Source: Callipepla californica brunnescens
Taxonomy: Eukaryota; Chordata; Aves; Galliformes; Odontophoridae
DNA: 64,000 bases
Assembly (NCBI GenBank): GCA_023055505.1
Contig: JALIRH010000049.1
Span: 2,604,001 to 2,668,000 of the forward strand
Direction of reading: 5' to 3'
The notes under the pieces are model-generated. The model was not told the DNA's origin. It did not search any database and saw only the letters and a program-made list of their open reading frames with translations. Both the position numbers and the translations under genes were made by a program. Of this stretch, positions 12,774 through 25,252 are shown one piece after another (within the stretch, counting starts at the first letter, position 1; each line of letters starts with the position of its first letter).

Positions 12774-15650
12774 TTCCTATGGCCCCTTTGAGTTCTATGG
12801 CTCCATTTATCCCTATGGTCCCACTGATTCCCAGGGTCCCATTGATTCCTATGGCCCCATTGATCCCTATGATCCATTGATTCCTATGGCCCCATTGATT
12901 CATATGGCCACATTGATCCCTATGGCCACATTAATTCCTATGGCCACTTTGAGATGTATGGCCCCATTGATCCCTATGGCCCCATTCAGTTCTATGGGTC
13001 CATTGATTCCTATGGCCCCATTGATCCTTATGGCCCCATTGATCCTATGTTTCCATTGATTCCTATATTTCCATTGATTCCTAATGCCCCATTGATCCCT
13101 ATGGCCCCATTGAGTTCTGTGGCTCCATTGATTCCTATGGCACCATTGATTCCTAAGGCCCCTTTGATGTCTCTGGCCCCATTGATCCCTATGGCCCAAT
13201 CGATCCCTGTGGCCCCATTGATCCCTATGCCCCATTGATCCCTATGGCCCCATTGATTCCTAAGTTCCCGTTGATCCCTGTGGCCCCATTGAGTTCTATG
13301 GCTCGATTGAGTTCTATGGCTCCATTGATTCCTATGGCCCCACTGATTCCTATGGCCCCTTCGATTCATATGGTCCCATTGATTCCTATGGCCCCATTGA
13401 TTTCTAAGGTCCCATTGATCCCTATGGCCCCATTGAGTTCTATGGCTCCATTGATTCCTATGGCCCCACTGATTCCTATGGCCCCACTGGTTCCTATTGT
13501 CCCATTGATCGCTATGGTCCCATTGATTCCTTTGGTCTCATTGATCCCTATTACCCCATTGATCCCTATGGCCCCATTGAGTTCTATGGCTCCATTGATT
13601 ATAATGGCCCCATTGAGTTCTATGGCCCCATTGATTCCTATGGCCCTTTGATTTCTATGGCCCCATTGATTCCTATGGCCCCATTGATTCCTATGGCCCC
13701 TTTGAGTTCTATGGCCCAATTGATCCCTATGGCCCCATTGAGTTCTATGGCTCCATTGTTCCCTATGACCCCATTGATCCCTATGTCCCCATTGAGTTCT
13801 ATGGCCCCACTGATCCCTATGGCCCCATTGAGTTCAATGGCTCCTTTGATTATAATGGTCCCATTGAGTTCTATGGCCCCATTGATCCCTATGGCCCCAC
13901 TGATCTCTATGGCCCCATTGATCCCTATGGACCCTTTGATTCCTATCGTCCCATTGATCCCTATGGCCCCATTGAGTTCTATGGCCCCGTTGATTCCTAT
14001 GGCTTCATTGATCCCTCTGGCCCCATTGACTTCTATGGCCGCATTTATCCCTAAGGCCCCATTGATTCCTATGGTCCCATCGATCCCTATGGCCCCATTG
14101 ATCCCTATGACCCCATTGAGTTCTATGGCCCCATTGATCCCTATGGACCCTTTGATTCCTATCTCTCATTGATCCCTATGGCCCCATTGAGTTCTATGGC
14201 CCCGTTGATTCCTATGGCTTCATTGATTCCTATGGCCCCATCGAGTTCTAGGGCCTTATTGATTCCTAATGTCCCATTGATCCCTAAGGCCCTATTGAGT
14301 TCTATGGCCCCATTGAGTTCTATGGCTCCATTGGTTCATATGGCCCCATTGATCGCTGTGGCCCCGTTGATCCCTGTGGCCACTTTGATCCCTATTGCTC
14401 CATTGATCGCTGTGGCCCCATTGATCCTTATGGCCCCATTGAGCCCTATGGCTTCATTGATCCCTCTGGCCCCATTGAGTTCTATGGCAGCATTTATCCC
14501 TAAGGCCCCATTGATTCCTATGGTCCCATCGATCCCTATGGCCCCACTGATCCCTATGGCCCCATTGATCTCTATGGCCCCATCGATCCCTATGGCCCCA
14601 ATGAGTTCTACGGCTCCATTGATTCCTGTGGCCCCATTTTTTCCAATGGCCCCAGTGATGACTATTGCCCCATTGATTCCTGCGGCCCCACTGATGCCTA
14701 TGGTCCCATTGATTCCTATGGCCCCATTGATTCCTATGGTCCCATCGATCCCTATGGCCCCATTGATTCCTATGGCCCCATCGATTCCTATGGCCCCATT
14801 GATCCCTATGGCCCCAGTGATCCCTATGGCCCCATTGATCCCTATGGACCCATTGATCCCTATGGCCCCATTGATCTCTATGGCCCCCTTGAGTTCTATG
14901 GCTTCATTGATTCCTATGGCCCCATTGATCCCTATGGTCCCATTGATTTTTATGGCCCCTTCAGTTCTATGGCCACATTGATTCCTATGGCCCCTTTGAG
15001 TTCTATGGCTCCATTGATCCCTATGGTCCCATTGATTCCTAGGGTCCCTTTGATTCCTATGGCCCCATTGATCTCTGTGATCCATTGATTCCTATGGCCC
15101 CATTGATTCCTATGGCCACATTGATCCCTATGGCCACATTAATTCCTATGGCCCCTTTGTGTTGTATGGCCCCTTTGATCCCTATGGCCCCATTGAGTTC
15201 TATGGCTCCTTTGATTCCTATGGCCCCATTGATCCCTATGGCCCCATTGATACTATGTTTCCTTTGATTCCTTTGTTTCCATTGATTCCTATGGCCCCAT
15301 TGATCCCTATGGCCCCATTGTGTTCTGTGGCTCCATTGATTCCTATGGCACCATTGATTCCTAAGGCCCCACTAATCTCTATGGCCCCATTGATCCCTAT
15401 GGCCCAATCGAACCCTGTGGCCCCATTGATCCCTATGGCCCAATCGATCCCTGTGGCTTCATCGATCCCTATGGCCCCACTGATTCCTATGGTCCCATTG
15501 ATCCCTATGGTCCCATTTATTCCTATGGTCTCATTGATCCCTATTACCCCATTGATCCCTATGGCCCCTTTGAGTTCTATGGCTACATTGATTATAATGG
15601 CCCCATTGAGTTCTATGGCCCCATTGATTCCTATGGCCCCTTAGATTTCT
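12774..15650 (+). repeat. Higher-order satellite unit, partial copy 5
   Basis: Begins like the other copies (series at 12877, 13648, 15085) and loses the shared order around 15,500-15,650. Beyond that point the satellite continues as monomers without the long-period order. Confidence 0.75.
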
Positions 15651-18600
15651 ATGGCCCCTTTGATTTCAATGGCCTCATTGATTCCTATGGCCCCATTGAT
15701 TCCTATGGCCCCTTTGAGTTCTATGGCCCAATTGATTCCTATGGCCCCATTGAGTTATATGGCTCCATTGATCCCTATGGCCCCATTGGTCCCTATGGCC
15801 CCACTGAGTTCTATGGCCCCATTGATTCCTATGGACCCATTGATTCCTATGGCCCCTTTGAGTTCTATGGCCCAATTGATCCCTATGGCCCCATTGAGTT
15901 CTATGTCTCCATTGATCCCTATGGCCCCATTGATCCCTATGTCCCTATTGAGTTCTATGGCCCCATTGATCCCTATGGCCCCATTGAGTTCTATGGCTCC
16001 TTTGATTATAATGGTCCCATTGATTTCTATAGTCCCATTGATCCCTATGGCCCCATTGATCTCTATGGCCCCATTGAGTTCTAAGGCTCCTTTGATTATA
16101 ATGGTCCCTTTGATTTCTATAGTCCCATTGATCCCTATGGCCCCATTGATCTCTATGGCCCCATTGATCCCTATGGACCCTTTGATTCCTATCGTCCCAT
16201 TGATCCCTATGGCCCCATTGAGTTCTATGGCCCCATTGATTCCTATGGCTTCATTGATTCCTATGGCCCCATTGAGTTCTATGGCCCCATTGATTCCTAA
16301 TGTCCCATTGATCCCTATGACCCCATTGATCTCTATGGCCCCATCGATCCCTATGGCCCCATTGATCCCTATGGCCCCATTGATCTCTATGGCCCCACCG
16401 ATCCCTATGGCCCCAATGAGTTCTACGGCTCCATTGATTCCTATGGCCCCATTTTTTCCAATGGCCCCAGTGATGACTATTGCCCCATTGATTCCTGTGG
16501 CCCCACTGATGCCTATGGTCCCATTGATTCCTATGGCCTCTTTGATTCCTATGGTCCCATCGATCCCTATGGCCCCATTGATTCCTATGGCCCCATCGAT
16601 TCCTATGGCCCCATTGATCCCTATGGCCCCATTGATCCCTATGGCCCCATTGATCTCTATGGCCCCCTTGAGTTCTATGGCTTCATTGATTCCTATGGTC
16701 CCATTGATCCTTATGGCTCCATTGATCCGTATGGCTCCATTGATTCCTATGGTCCCATTGATACCTATGTGCCCATGATCCCTATGTCCCCATAGACTCC
16801 TTTGGCCCCATTGATCCCTATACCCCATTGAGTTCTATGGCCCCATTGATTCCTATGGCCCTATTGATCCCTATGGCCCCATTTAGTTCTATTGCCCCAT
16901 TCATTCCTATGGCCCCATTGATATCTGTGGCCCCATTGATTCCTCTGGCCTCATTGATTCCTATGGTCCCATTGATCCCTATGGCCCCATTGATTTCTAT
17001 GGCTTCATTGATTCCTATGGTCCCATTGATCCTTATGGCTCCATTGATCCGTATGGCTCCATTGATTCCTATGGTCCCATTGATACCTATGTGCCCATTG
17101 ATCCCTATGTCCCCATAGACTCCTATGGGCCCAGTGATCCCTATACCCCATTGAGTTCTATGGCCCCTTTGATTCCTATGTTCCCATTGATCCCTATGTC
17201 CCCATTGAGTTCTATGGCCCCTTTGAGTTCTATGGCCCCATTGATCCCTCTGGCCCCATTGATCCCTATGGTCCCTTGAAGTTCTATGGCTTAATTGAGT
17301 TCTATGGCTCCATTGATCCCTATGGCCCCATTGATCCCTATGGCCCCATTGAGTTCTATGGCCCAATTGATCCCTATGCCCGATTGATCCCTATGGCCCC
17401 GTTGATCCCTATGGCCCCATTGATTCCTATGGCCCCATCGATCCCTATGGTCTCATTGATCCCTATGGCCCCATTGAGTTCTATGACCCCATTGATCCCT
17501 ATTGCCCCATTGATCCCAATGGCCCCATTGAGTTCTATGGCCCCATTGATCCCTATGGCCCCATTGATTCCTATGGCCCCATTGATTCCTGTGGCCCCTT
17601 GATTCCTATGGCCCCATTGATTCCTGTGGCCCCATTGATCGCTATATCTCCATTGATCCCTATGACTCCATTGATCCCTATGGCCCCATTGACATTTATG
17701 GCCCCAATGATTCTTAGGGCCCCATTAATTCCTATGGTCCCATTGATTCCTGTGGCCACATTGATCCCCATGGCCCCATTGATCCCTATGGCCACAGTAA
17801 TTCCTATGGCCGCATTGATCCCTATGGCCCCATAGATCCCTATGGCCCCATTGATTCTTATGGCCCCATTGATTCCTATGGCCCCATTGTTCCCTATGGC
17901 ACCATCGATCCCTATGGCCCCATCGATCCCTATGGCCCCATTGATTCCTATGGCCCTATTGATCCCTATGGCCCCATTGATCCCTATGGCTCCTTTGAGT
18001 TCTATTGCCCCATTGATTCCTATGGCCCCTTTCAGTTCTATAGCCGCATTGATCCTTATGGCCCGTTTAATCCCTACGGCCCCATTGATTCCTATGGCCC
18101 CATTGATTCCTATGGACCCATCGATCCCTATGGTCCCATTGATTCCTATGGCCCCATTGATTCCTGAGGCCCCATTGATCCCTATGGCTCCATTGATAGT
18201 TGTGGCCTCATTGATCCCTAATGCCCCATTGAGTTTTATGGCCGCATTGATTCCTATGGCCCCCTTGATCCCTATGGCTCCATTGATTCCTATGGTCCCA
18301 TCGATCCCTATGGCCCCATTGATCGCTGTGGCCTCATTGATCCCTATGTTCCCATTGATCCCTATGTCCCCATTGATTCCTATGGCCCCATTGATCCCTA
18401 ATGCCCCATTGAGTTTTATGGCCGCATTGATTCCTTTGGCCCTTTTGATCCCTATGTCCCCATTGATCCCTAATGCCCCATTGAGTTTTATGGCCGCATT
18501 GATTCCTTTGGCCCTTTTGATCCCTATGTCCCCATTGATTCCTATGGCCCCATTGATCCCTAATGCCCCATTGAGTTTTATGGCTTCATTGATTCCTATG

Positions 18601-19289
18601 GCCCCCTTGATCCCTATGGCCCCATTGATTCCTATGGTCCCATCGATCCCTATAGCAACATCGATCCCTATGGCCCCATTGATCCTTACGGCCCCATTGA
18701 TTCCTATGGCCCCATTGAATTCTATGGTCCCTTTGAGTTCTTTGGCTCCATTGATCCCTATGACCCCTTGTATCCCTATGGCCCCATTGATCCCTATGGC
18801 CCCATTGATTCCTATGGCCCCATTGATTCCTGTGGCCCCATTGATCTTTATGGCCCCATTGATTCCTGTGGCCCCATTGATTTTTATGGCCCCACTGATT
18901 CCTATGGCCCCTCTGATTCCTACGGCCCCATTGATTCCTATGGTCACATTGATCCCTAGGACCCATTGAGTTCTATGTCCCCACTGATACCTATGGCCAC
19001 ACTAATTCCTATTGCCCCATTGATCCCTGTGGCCCCACTGATTCCTATTGCCCCATTGATCCATATGGCCCTATTGATCCCTATGGCCCCTTTGAGTTCT
19101 ATGGCTCCTTTGAGTTCTTTGGCTCCTTTGAGTTCTTTGGCTCCATGGATCCCTATGGCCCCATTGTTCCCTATTGCCCCATTGAGTTCTATGGCCCCAT
19201 TGAGTTCTGTGGCCCCTTTGATTCCTATGACCCCATTGATTTTTTTGGCCCCTTTGAGTTCTATGGCCCAATTGATCCCTATGGCCCCA

Positions 19290-19722
19290 TGTTGTGGTTT
19301 TGTGGTTTTGATGCCGGTATTCCACATCAGAACATCATGCAGGCCGTTAAAGCGTTAATGCTGTGGAAGCAGGGGAGGGTCGGAGCTCCCCACCAGGCAC
19401 CAGGCCCGGGCTTTTGGTGGCGCGCGCTGTCGGGGCTGCTGTGAGGAGTTCAGCACGTGTAAAGTAAGCTCCCAGTTTTCTGGTTTGGAAAATTTGTCTC
19501 TCTCTCTCAATTGTTCATTTTTATTAGATTTAGTAAAGTTACCGTTCCTTCTCAGATCGTGCCGTTGTGTTTTTCTTTACAGACCCTCAATCCCCTCTGT
19601 TTCCCCTCCCCCTGGAGCGCGCGGCTCTGCTGAGGCGGCCGCGCGGCAGTTTTTTTCCCTCTCCCTTTCTTTTTCCCTTCTCGGTTCCCCCTTGGGTTAC
19701 TGTCACGGATAGCACCGTGACA
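19290..19722 (+). mobile_element. Solo LTR, ERVL-like subfamily A, inside satellite
   Basis: 433-bp LTR beginning TGTTGTGGTTTTGTGG and ending CACCGTGACA, closely similar to the two LTRs at 34,567 and 37,717. Satellite lies on both sides, and the 5 bp before it (CCCCA, 19285-19289) are repeated right after it (19723-19727). That is the 5-bp target duplication typical of class III/ERVL elements. No internal region is present, so it is a solo LTR. Confidence 0.9.
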
Positions 19723-20022
19723 CCCCATTGATTCCTATGGCCCCATTGATCCCTATAACCCCATTGATCTCTATGGCCCCATTGATTCCTATGGCCCCAT
19801 TGATTCCTATGGCCCCATTGATTCCTGTGGCCCCATTGATTCCATTGTCCCCATTGATCCCTATGGCCCCACTCATTCCTATGTCCCCACTGATTCTTAT
19901 GGCCCCATTGATTCCTATGGTCCCATTGATCCCTAAGGCCCCATTGAGTTCTATGGCCCCATTGAGTTCTATGGCCCCATGGATCCCTATGGCCCCATTG
20001 ATCCCTATGGTCCCATTGATTC
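19723..20022 (+). repeat. 18-bp satellite, short block
   Basis: About 300 bp of the same 18-bp satellite in the same orientation, between two LTR insertions. Confidence 0.95.
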
Positions 20023-20220
20023 TGTCATTGTTTTATGATTTTTGATACTAGTATTCCACATCATAACATCATGTATTGCATTAAGAGTTAAAGAGCTAAT
20101 ACTCCAGCTCCATACATCATTGATAATTCCAGGTATACCTGTCTCAGAAGAGAAGAAGCACTACATTCCCCAGAGGACTTTGCGATGCTTTGTATTTTTA
20201 CGTGTCTTCCGCTCAGAGGG

Positions 20221-20524
20221 TGCTGCAATGAAGGGACGGGAACCCAGCTTGATGCAAGCTAATGTTCAGTTTATTAAGCAACAACTCAAAACTTATATAC
20301 ACAGAAAGGCTGCGCGCGCTAAGATCTGATTGGGAGAAGGCCACTTTCCTCAAGACAAAACACCTTAACAACTCAAAGCACTCTTAATAGTCTGAACAAA
20401 ACAGTTCCCGATCGCTTTCTATTCCTATATCCTATTTCTTTACACAGCCTGCATCCAAGGCTAATGGTCAAATTCCTGCATAGCCAGCAGCTCAATCTGG
20501 CTAGCATTTTTGCCGTTATCCACA
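20221..20524 (-). repeat. 3' LTR of the betaretrovirus-like ERV
   Basis: 304 bp; on the minus strand it begins TGTGGATAACGG and ends CATTGCAGCA. It carries TATATAAG and AATAAA signals like its partner at 26,811. Confidence 0.95.
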
Positions 20525-20790
20525 TTTCCCCCTTTCTGTTGCACTATGAATATTTTCTTTGTAGCATTTTCAATCATTTTTTGCACACACTGCAAAATAC
20601 AAGGAAGTAACAGCAAAAACACTACAATAGTCATTACAATATAACACATCATTTTTAAGGCATTGTGAAGCCATCCGGTGAGACCCCATGCCGAGAATAA
20701 TTTGTCCAACCAATCCTGTAACCTGAATGAGTGGTGCTGCTGTGGGTATGTTTGGATCTGGGAGACAGAATGTCTCAGGAACAAAGGCAA
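20461..20790 (-). pseudogene. env: Envelope transmembrane-subunit remnant
   Basis: Open frame of about 109 codons that looks like the end of a retroviral transmembrane envelope subunit. A tryptophan-rich segment (DWLDKLFSAWGLTGWL) is followed by a strongly hydrophobic membrane anchor (YIVMTIVVFLLLLPCILQ) and a short lysine-containing tail. The reading frame runs over the polypurine tract into the 3' LTR. Surface subunit, fusion peptide and most of the ectodomain are not found, so no functional envelope can be made. Identification is from the anchor and its position between pol and the 3' LTR. Confidence 0.7.
20525..20537 (-). promoter_or_regulatory. Polypurine tract of the ERV
   Basis: On the minus strand a purine run (AGAAAGGGGGAAA) sits directly before the 3' LTR, the expected place for the plus-strand DNA primer. 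Confidence 0.8.
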
Positions 20791-20922
20791 GCAAACTACG
20801 CATTCAGAGCAACACAGAGGGTTAGAGTTTTAGTAAACATACACTCACACACACACACAAATCATCCATTTTAGACAAGCGTAAGCATGAAGCAGAAACA
20901 TCCTAAGCAAGCGCATTATTAG

Positions 20923-21117
20923 CTATTGGCCCCTGAGAAATGGCAAGTCGCCAGAGAGGAGAGACAGAAGGAACATGCTGGTGATGGATGCGATAGGCAG
21001 TGCCAACAGGGCGTCCCCTGATTCAAAGTGCACTTTTCCTCTGTCACCCACCACAGATTCTCTCCTGCTTTTACTCTTCTCAGGGTCTGCAGGGTTTCTT
21101 CCATTTGTACACTGCAT
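20923..21117 (-). pseudogene. Possible envelope leader fragment
   Basis: A short frame with a charged stretch followed by a hydrophobic run (LALPIASITSMFLLSLL), like a signal peptide, lies between pol and the transmembrane remnant on the same strand. This is where an env start would be. Only position and hydrophobicity support it; I did not recognise the sequence. Confidence 0.25.
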
Positions 21118-21169
21118 CCGCGTGGCCAGTGCATGATACAGAGCCCAAATGGAGTACCTGCTTGCAAAA

Positions 21170-21790
21170 CAATAAACTACTAAGATTAGCTCTCTCTAAA
21201 AAATGCTAATAACCATAAATTCCAAAAGTGGAAACATCAAATCCTGTTCATTTTTATATTTAATCTACCACTAAAAATAGAAAAAGCAGCACACAATAAC
21301 CTAAATAATAGCTAATGACAACCTAAATAATACCTAATAATTCTAATTCTAAAGCCTACATTGGTAACACACAAGAAAATCACACATGACCTGTGTTGTT
21401 ACTAATATACCATCCAGTGGGTAATTTAGCTGTTTTTCATCATTCACTATGACATGCATAAGTTATTTACAATAAGAAACACACAATCTCAGTTATTTTG
21501 ATGGCTGGATGATATTTTCTGTCTTGAGATGAGGTCAAACATATCACACTGGAACCCATATAGGGCTAGTCCCTGTGGAAACACAAGAATATCCCGAACC
21601 CTAAGTTATCAGTGGTAAGGGATATTCCCAATGTCCTGTGGCTATATTCCAAATATTAACCATCAACCGTTCTTTGAGCATTGAGGAGGCCCCATGACAG
21701 TCTACTCGAGGTGTATTTGAATTGACATTGAGTGATCTGATAGGTTCATGCAGCACATCCCTTCAAAATCCTCACAGCCATGGCAGCAGC
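21170..21790. other. Unassigned ERV interior between pol and env remnant
   Basis: AT-rich DNA without a convincing frame on either strand. It is probably decayed or rearranged env-region sequence of the ERV. Confidence 0.5.
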
Positions 21791-21795
21791 TGGTC

Positions 21796-24446
21796 TCATC
21801 CTTCTTCGGTTGTGTTTTCTTCTGTTGTCGGAGAAATCTGTTCTTCCCGGTATGGTTTCACGTTTTTCGCAGGAATCCACCTGGGGCCTTTTTCTGTGGA
21901 GACACAAGCATAACCTCTCCCCCATGTTACAAGAGGATAAGGCCCCATTATCATACCTGTTTCTGGGTCTCGAATCAACACTGGAGCCTTGACTCTTGTT
22001 TCAAATGTGGTGTTCGAGCTAAAATGTCGGACTATCGGAGGATTAGCATCTAGCAGGGAACAATTTAAGAAATTAAAAACATAAAGAGCTTTATGTAGTC
22101 GTTCCTCAGGAGGGGGAGCTCCCATTCCCCCCTTTTGTTGTGCTAATAGACGCTTCAAGGACTGGTGAGACCGCTCAATCAATGATTGACCTGTAGGGGA
22201 ATGAGGGATCCCGGTGATATGCATAATGCCCCAGGAATCCAGGAAGGCCTTTGTCGCAGCAGAGGTATATGCAGGACCATTATCTGTTTTTAATTGGGAG
22301 GGGATACCTAATGTAGCAAAAGCACGCATCAGATGCTTGCGAACGTCTCATGCCTTTTCTCCTGTATGGCAAGAGGAAAATAAAGCTCCAGAAAAGGTAT
22401 CAATAGAGGAATGTATATCTTTTAGCTTACCAAACTCTGGATAGTGTGTGACATCCATTTGCCATAGCTGGAGGCTCTGCAGGCCTCTGGGGTTAACCCC
22501 CCTGCTATCAATGGGAAAGAATGCCTCTGGCAGTCAGGACATACCGCTATAATGTTCGATGCTTGTTGAGAGGTAAGCCCAAATTGTCGTTTGAGACCAC
22601 CAGCGTTCTGATGAAAGAAGGAGTGACTAAGTTGAGCTTGCGCTATTCGGTCTGGTAAAACATTAACTGATAATGTTAACATATCAGCTTGACGATTCCC
22701 TTCTGCTATAAAACCAGGTAGAGATGTGTGTGAACGGATGTGCATGACAAAATAAGGATGATCACGAGAGTCTAAAAGAGAAATAAGTTCCTGTAATAAA
22801 ATAAACAATGCAGAATGAGAAATGTTGCGTAATATGGATGCTTCTGCTCGCTGAACAATCCCTGCAACATAAGCTGAGTCAGTAATGAGATTAAAAGGCA
22901 TAGACCATTTTCGAAAAACTCGGACAACCGCGGCTAGTTCCACTATCTGTGGGGAACCAGGAACAGTTTCAATATCTGAATTCCATTGCTTATGTTGGTC
23001 ATCCCACCATAAAATAACTGATTTGTGTGATTTTCCAGACCCATCCGTAAATATGGTAAGGGCCTGCAGTGGCTGATCGCTTCTTTTTGGCGCGGATATC
23101 AAGTGAAAATTGAGGTTAAGTAGTTTATGTGATGGCGCATGGGATGTAAGGCGGCCCGTATAGCCTGCCAATGCCATGTTAAAGGCATCTGATTGTTGAT
23201 AGAGCCACTGTAAATACACATTTGTCACAGGCAAACAAATACAAACAAAATCTAACCCAGATAACATTAGCAAACGCTGCCTGGCTTTGATGATCAGGGA
23301 GGCAAACATCTCATGCTGTGTCAGGATTTTCTTTGTAGATTGATTTGGCAAAAAAACCCATTCAATAATTAGCAGAGGATCTGGCTTTTGAAAATCCCAC
23401 TGAAAAATTAATGCATGAGGTTGTCGAGCAGGATTCAGGATAATTAGAAAAAAGGGTAACTCCGGGGCACACCAGTGAGCTTGTCTGTTTGAGATAGCTG
23501 TGGCAACTTTTTGCAAAGCATTGGCAGCTTCAGAGCCAAGACTGCGGGGAGAGCGCAAATCAGAATCCCCTTTTAGGAGTTCAAAAAGGGGATATAAATC
23601 CGCATTGGAGATACCCAACAGCGGTCGGACCCAATTAATTGCTCCCAACAATTTTTGTACATCGTGTAAATTTTTTACATGAGTTTGTATTTGTAAGGGC
23701 TGGGGAATTACAGTCTGGGCTCTAATGCGCCAGCCTAAATATTTCCATGGTGGTGTCTTTTGAATTTTTTCAGGTACAATACAGAAACCTGCTGCATTAA
23801 CAGCAGTTGTAACAAAGGCTACAGCTTCCTCCATGATCTCGTGATGTTGTGCAGCCACTAAGATATCATCCATATAATGATACAATAAAACATTTGGCAC
23901 TGTGTCTCGAATGGGGCTAAGCACTTTAGCTACATACCACTGACAAATTGTGGGGCTATTTTTCATTCCTTGTGGCAGCACAACCCACTGGTATCTCTGC
24001 AACGGGGCTTGCATGTTGATGCTTGGAACTGAAAATGCAAATCGAGGGGCGTCATCAGGGTGTAATGGAACATTAAAGAAGCAGTCTTTAAGATCAATAA
24101 CAGTCAAATGCCAATCTCGGGGAATCACTGTGGGAGATGGGAGACCTGGTTGAAGGGCTCCCATATTTTCCATAGCATCATTAATTTTTCTGAGGTCATG
24201 GAGCAAGCACCATTTACCGGTTTGTTTCTTAATTACAAATCCAGGTGAGTTCCAAGGCCTAGTGGAAGGTACAATATGTCCTTTTGCTAGTTGTTCTGCT
24301 ACTAAATCTTGGAGGGCGCAAAGTTTTTCTAGCGGAAGGGGCCATTGATCCACCCATCTAGGGGTATCTGTTTTCCATATTAGCTTAAGGGTGTCGCGCC
24401 TCTCAATGGCCCCTTCAAAAAATCTGACTTTATAGTAACTCCCCAC
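21796..24446 (-). pseudogene. pol: pol: reverse transcriptase, RNase H, integrase (broken)
   Basis: Read on the minus strand. The long frame (24446-22422, 674 codons) contains reverse transcriptase with LPQGMKNSPTICQ and the active site YMDD. RNase H follows with FTDGSG and TDSAYV, then the integrase zinc region with paired His and Cys residues (HSFFHQNAGGL ... CPDCQ). A frameshift near 22,480-22,510 shifts the integrase core into another frame, which also holds an in-frame TGA at 22348-22350. The rest (22329-21796) shows the second catalytic Asp (KTDNGPAY) and the Glu region (SLIERSHQS) plus the C-terminal domain. pol lies in the -1 frame relative to pro, with heptamer TTTTTTG at 24416-24422. 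Confidence 0.92.
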
Positions 24447-25252
24447 TGAGCCATAACATCACGGCCCCATAATATCATTGGAATTGGTAACACAAATGGT
24501 TTGATGGTAGCTATTCGATCCTCAGGTCCTTTGATTTGGATAAATTCAGCGCTTTGCTGGCTGTTCCTCGCACCTCCCACCCCCGCTAATGTATGTGATG
24601 CCGATGTTAGAGGCCATAGGGGTGGCCATTTGGATAGAGAGATGACAGTCACATCAGCTCCTGTGTCCAAAATTCCTGTTAAGATAATTTGTTGCTGGTT
24701 TCTTTGTAAAGTACATTGCAAGGTCGGTCTGGACGAGGTTACAGATTGTGTCCAAAAAATAGCCGGGGGTCCTGTAGATCCAAAACCCCCCTTTCTTTTT
24801 TCCTGGGATACACCATTGCTAGTAATTGCTGGGAAAAGAATCAATTGGGCTATGCGGGTACCCTTTACCACAGTACACGGTGGCATGGGTGTCCACGCCA
24901 TAATTTTTATAATTTGTGAATCAGAGTCAATAACCCCTGGTAAAATAAATAAACCTGTTAAAGTTGTAGATGATCTTCCTAGAATTAAACCGTGCGTCCC
25001 CGGGGGTAATGGACCAGTAGCATTTGAATCTAATAAATGCACGGAGGAATCAATCAGTGTTACTGTATGTGAGGTTGCCAGGTCCAAGCCTGCGCTTCCT
25101 GAGGTGGCTGGGCTCCCCCTGTCGAGGGCATCGAGATTGCAGGCAGGGTCGCAGACGCGGCTGTCTGAGCATTCGGCGCGGCAATTTGTGTCAGAGCGCG
25201 AGGCCGTCCCGCGCTCCTCTTCAAGTTTCCCGAAAGCGACTGTCCTTGCCAA
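24380..25252 (-). CDS. pro: pro: dUTPase plus aspartic protease
   Basis: About 290 codons, open. The N-terminal half is dUTPase-like (SAGLDLA motif, later a glycine-rich LPPGTHGLILGRSS segment). The C-terminal half is a retroviral aspartic protease with DTGADVTVIS and a downstream LWGRDVMAQWG segment. It overlaps gag by 193 bp in the -1 frame. The heptamer GGGAAAC at 25225-25231 (minus strand) is in the right phase for -1 frameshifting from gag. A dUTPase in the pro frame is characteristic of betaretroviruses and related ERVs. The first Met of the open frame is not meaningful if it is made by frameshift. Confidence 0.9.
   Translation of the reverse strand: MARTVAFGKLEEERGTASRSDTNCRAECSDSRVCDPACNLDALDRGSPATSGSAGLDLATSHTVTLIDSSVHLLDSNATGPLPPGTHGLILGRSSTTLTGLFILPGVIDSDSQIIKIMAWTPMPPCTVVKGTRIAQLILFPAITSNGVSQEKRKGGFGSTGPPAIFWTQSVTSSRPTLQCTLQRNQQQIILTGILDTGADVTVISLSKWPPLWPLTSASHTLAGVGGARNSQQSAEFIQIKGPEDRIATIKPFVLPIPMILWGRDVMAQWGVTIKSDFLKGPLRGATPLS

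Larger units (their letters stand above)
1..19289 (+). repeat. 18-bp satellite array, main block
   Basis: Continuous head-to-tail copies of an 18-bp unit, consensus about CCCATTGATCCCTATGGC on the plus strand. The main variants lie in the middle (GATCCC, GATTCC, GAGTTC), with scattered single-base changes and few short indels. The plus strand is C-rich and G-poor. Because the unit length is a multiple of three, long open frames occur on both strands; I treat these as by-products. I do not recognise it as one of the 41-bp chicken satellites (CNM, PO41). The array continues beyond the left end of the window. Confidence 0.97.

Noticed and set aside
8..19289. Dozens of long open frames on both strands of the satellite
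   Set aside because: They follow from an 18-bp unit with few stops. Codon content is only the repeat, and frames begin and end at random variants.
1..20022. CRISPR-like array
   Set aside because: No spacers of unique sequence; direct tandem monomers in a vertebrate genome.
20840..20862. CA dinucleotide run as a functional site
   Set aside because: Short ordinary microsatellite.
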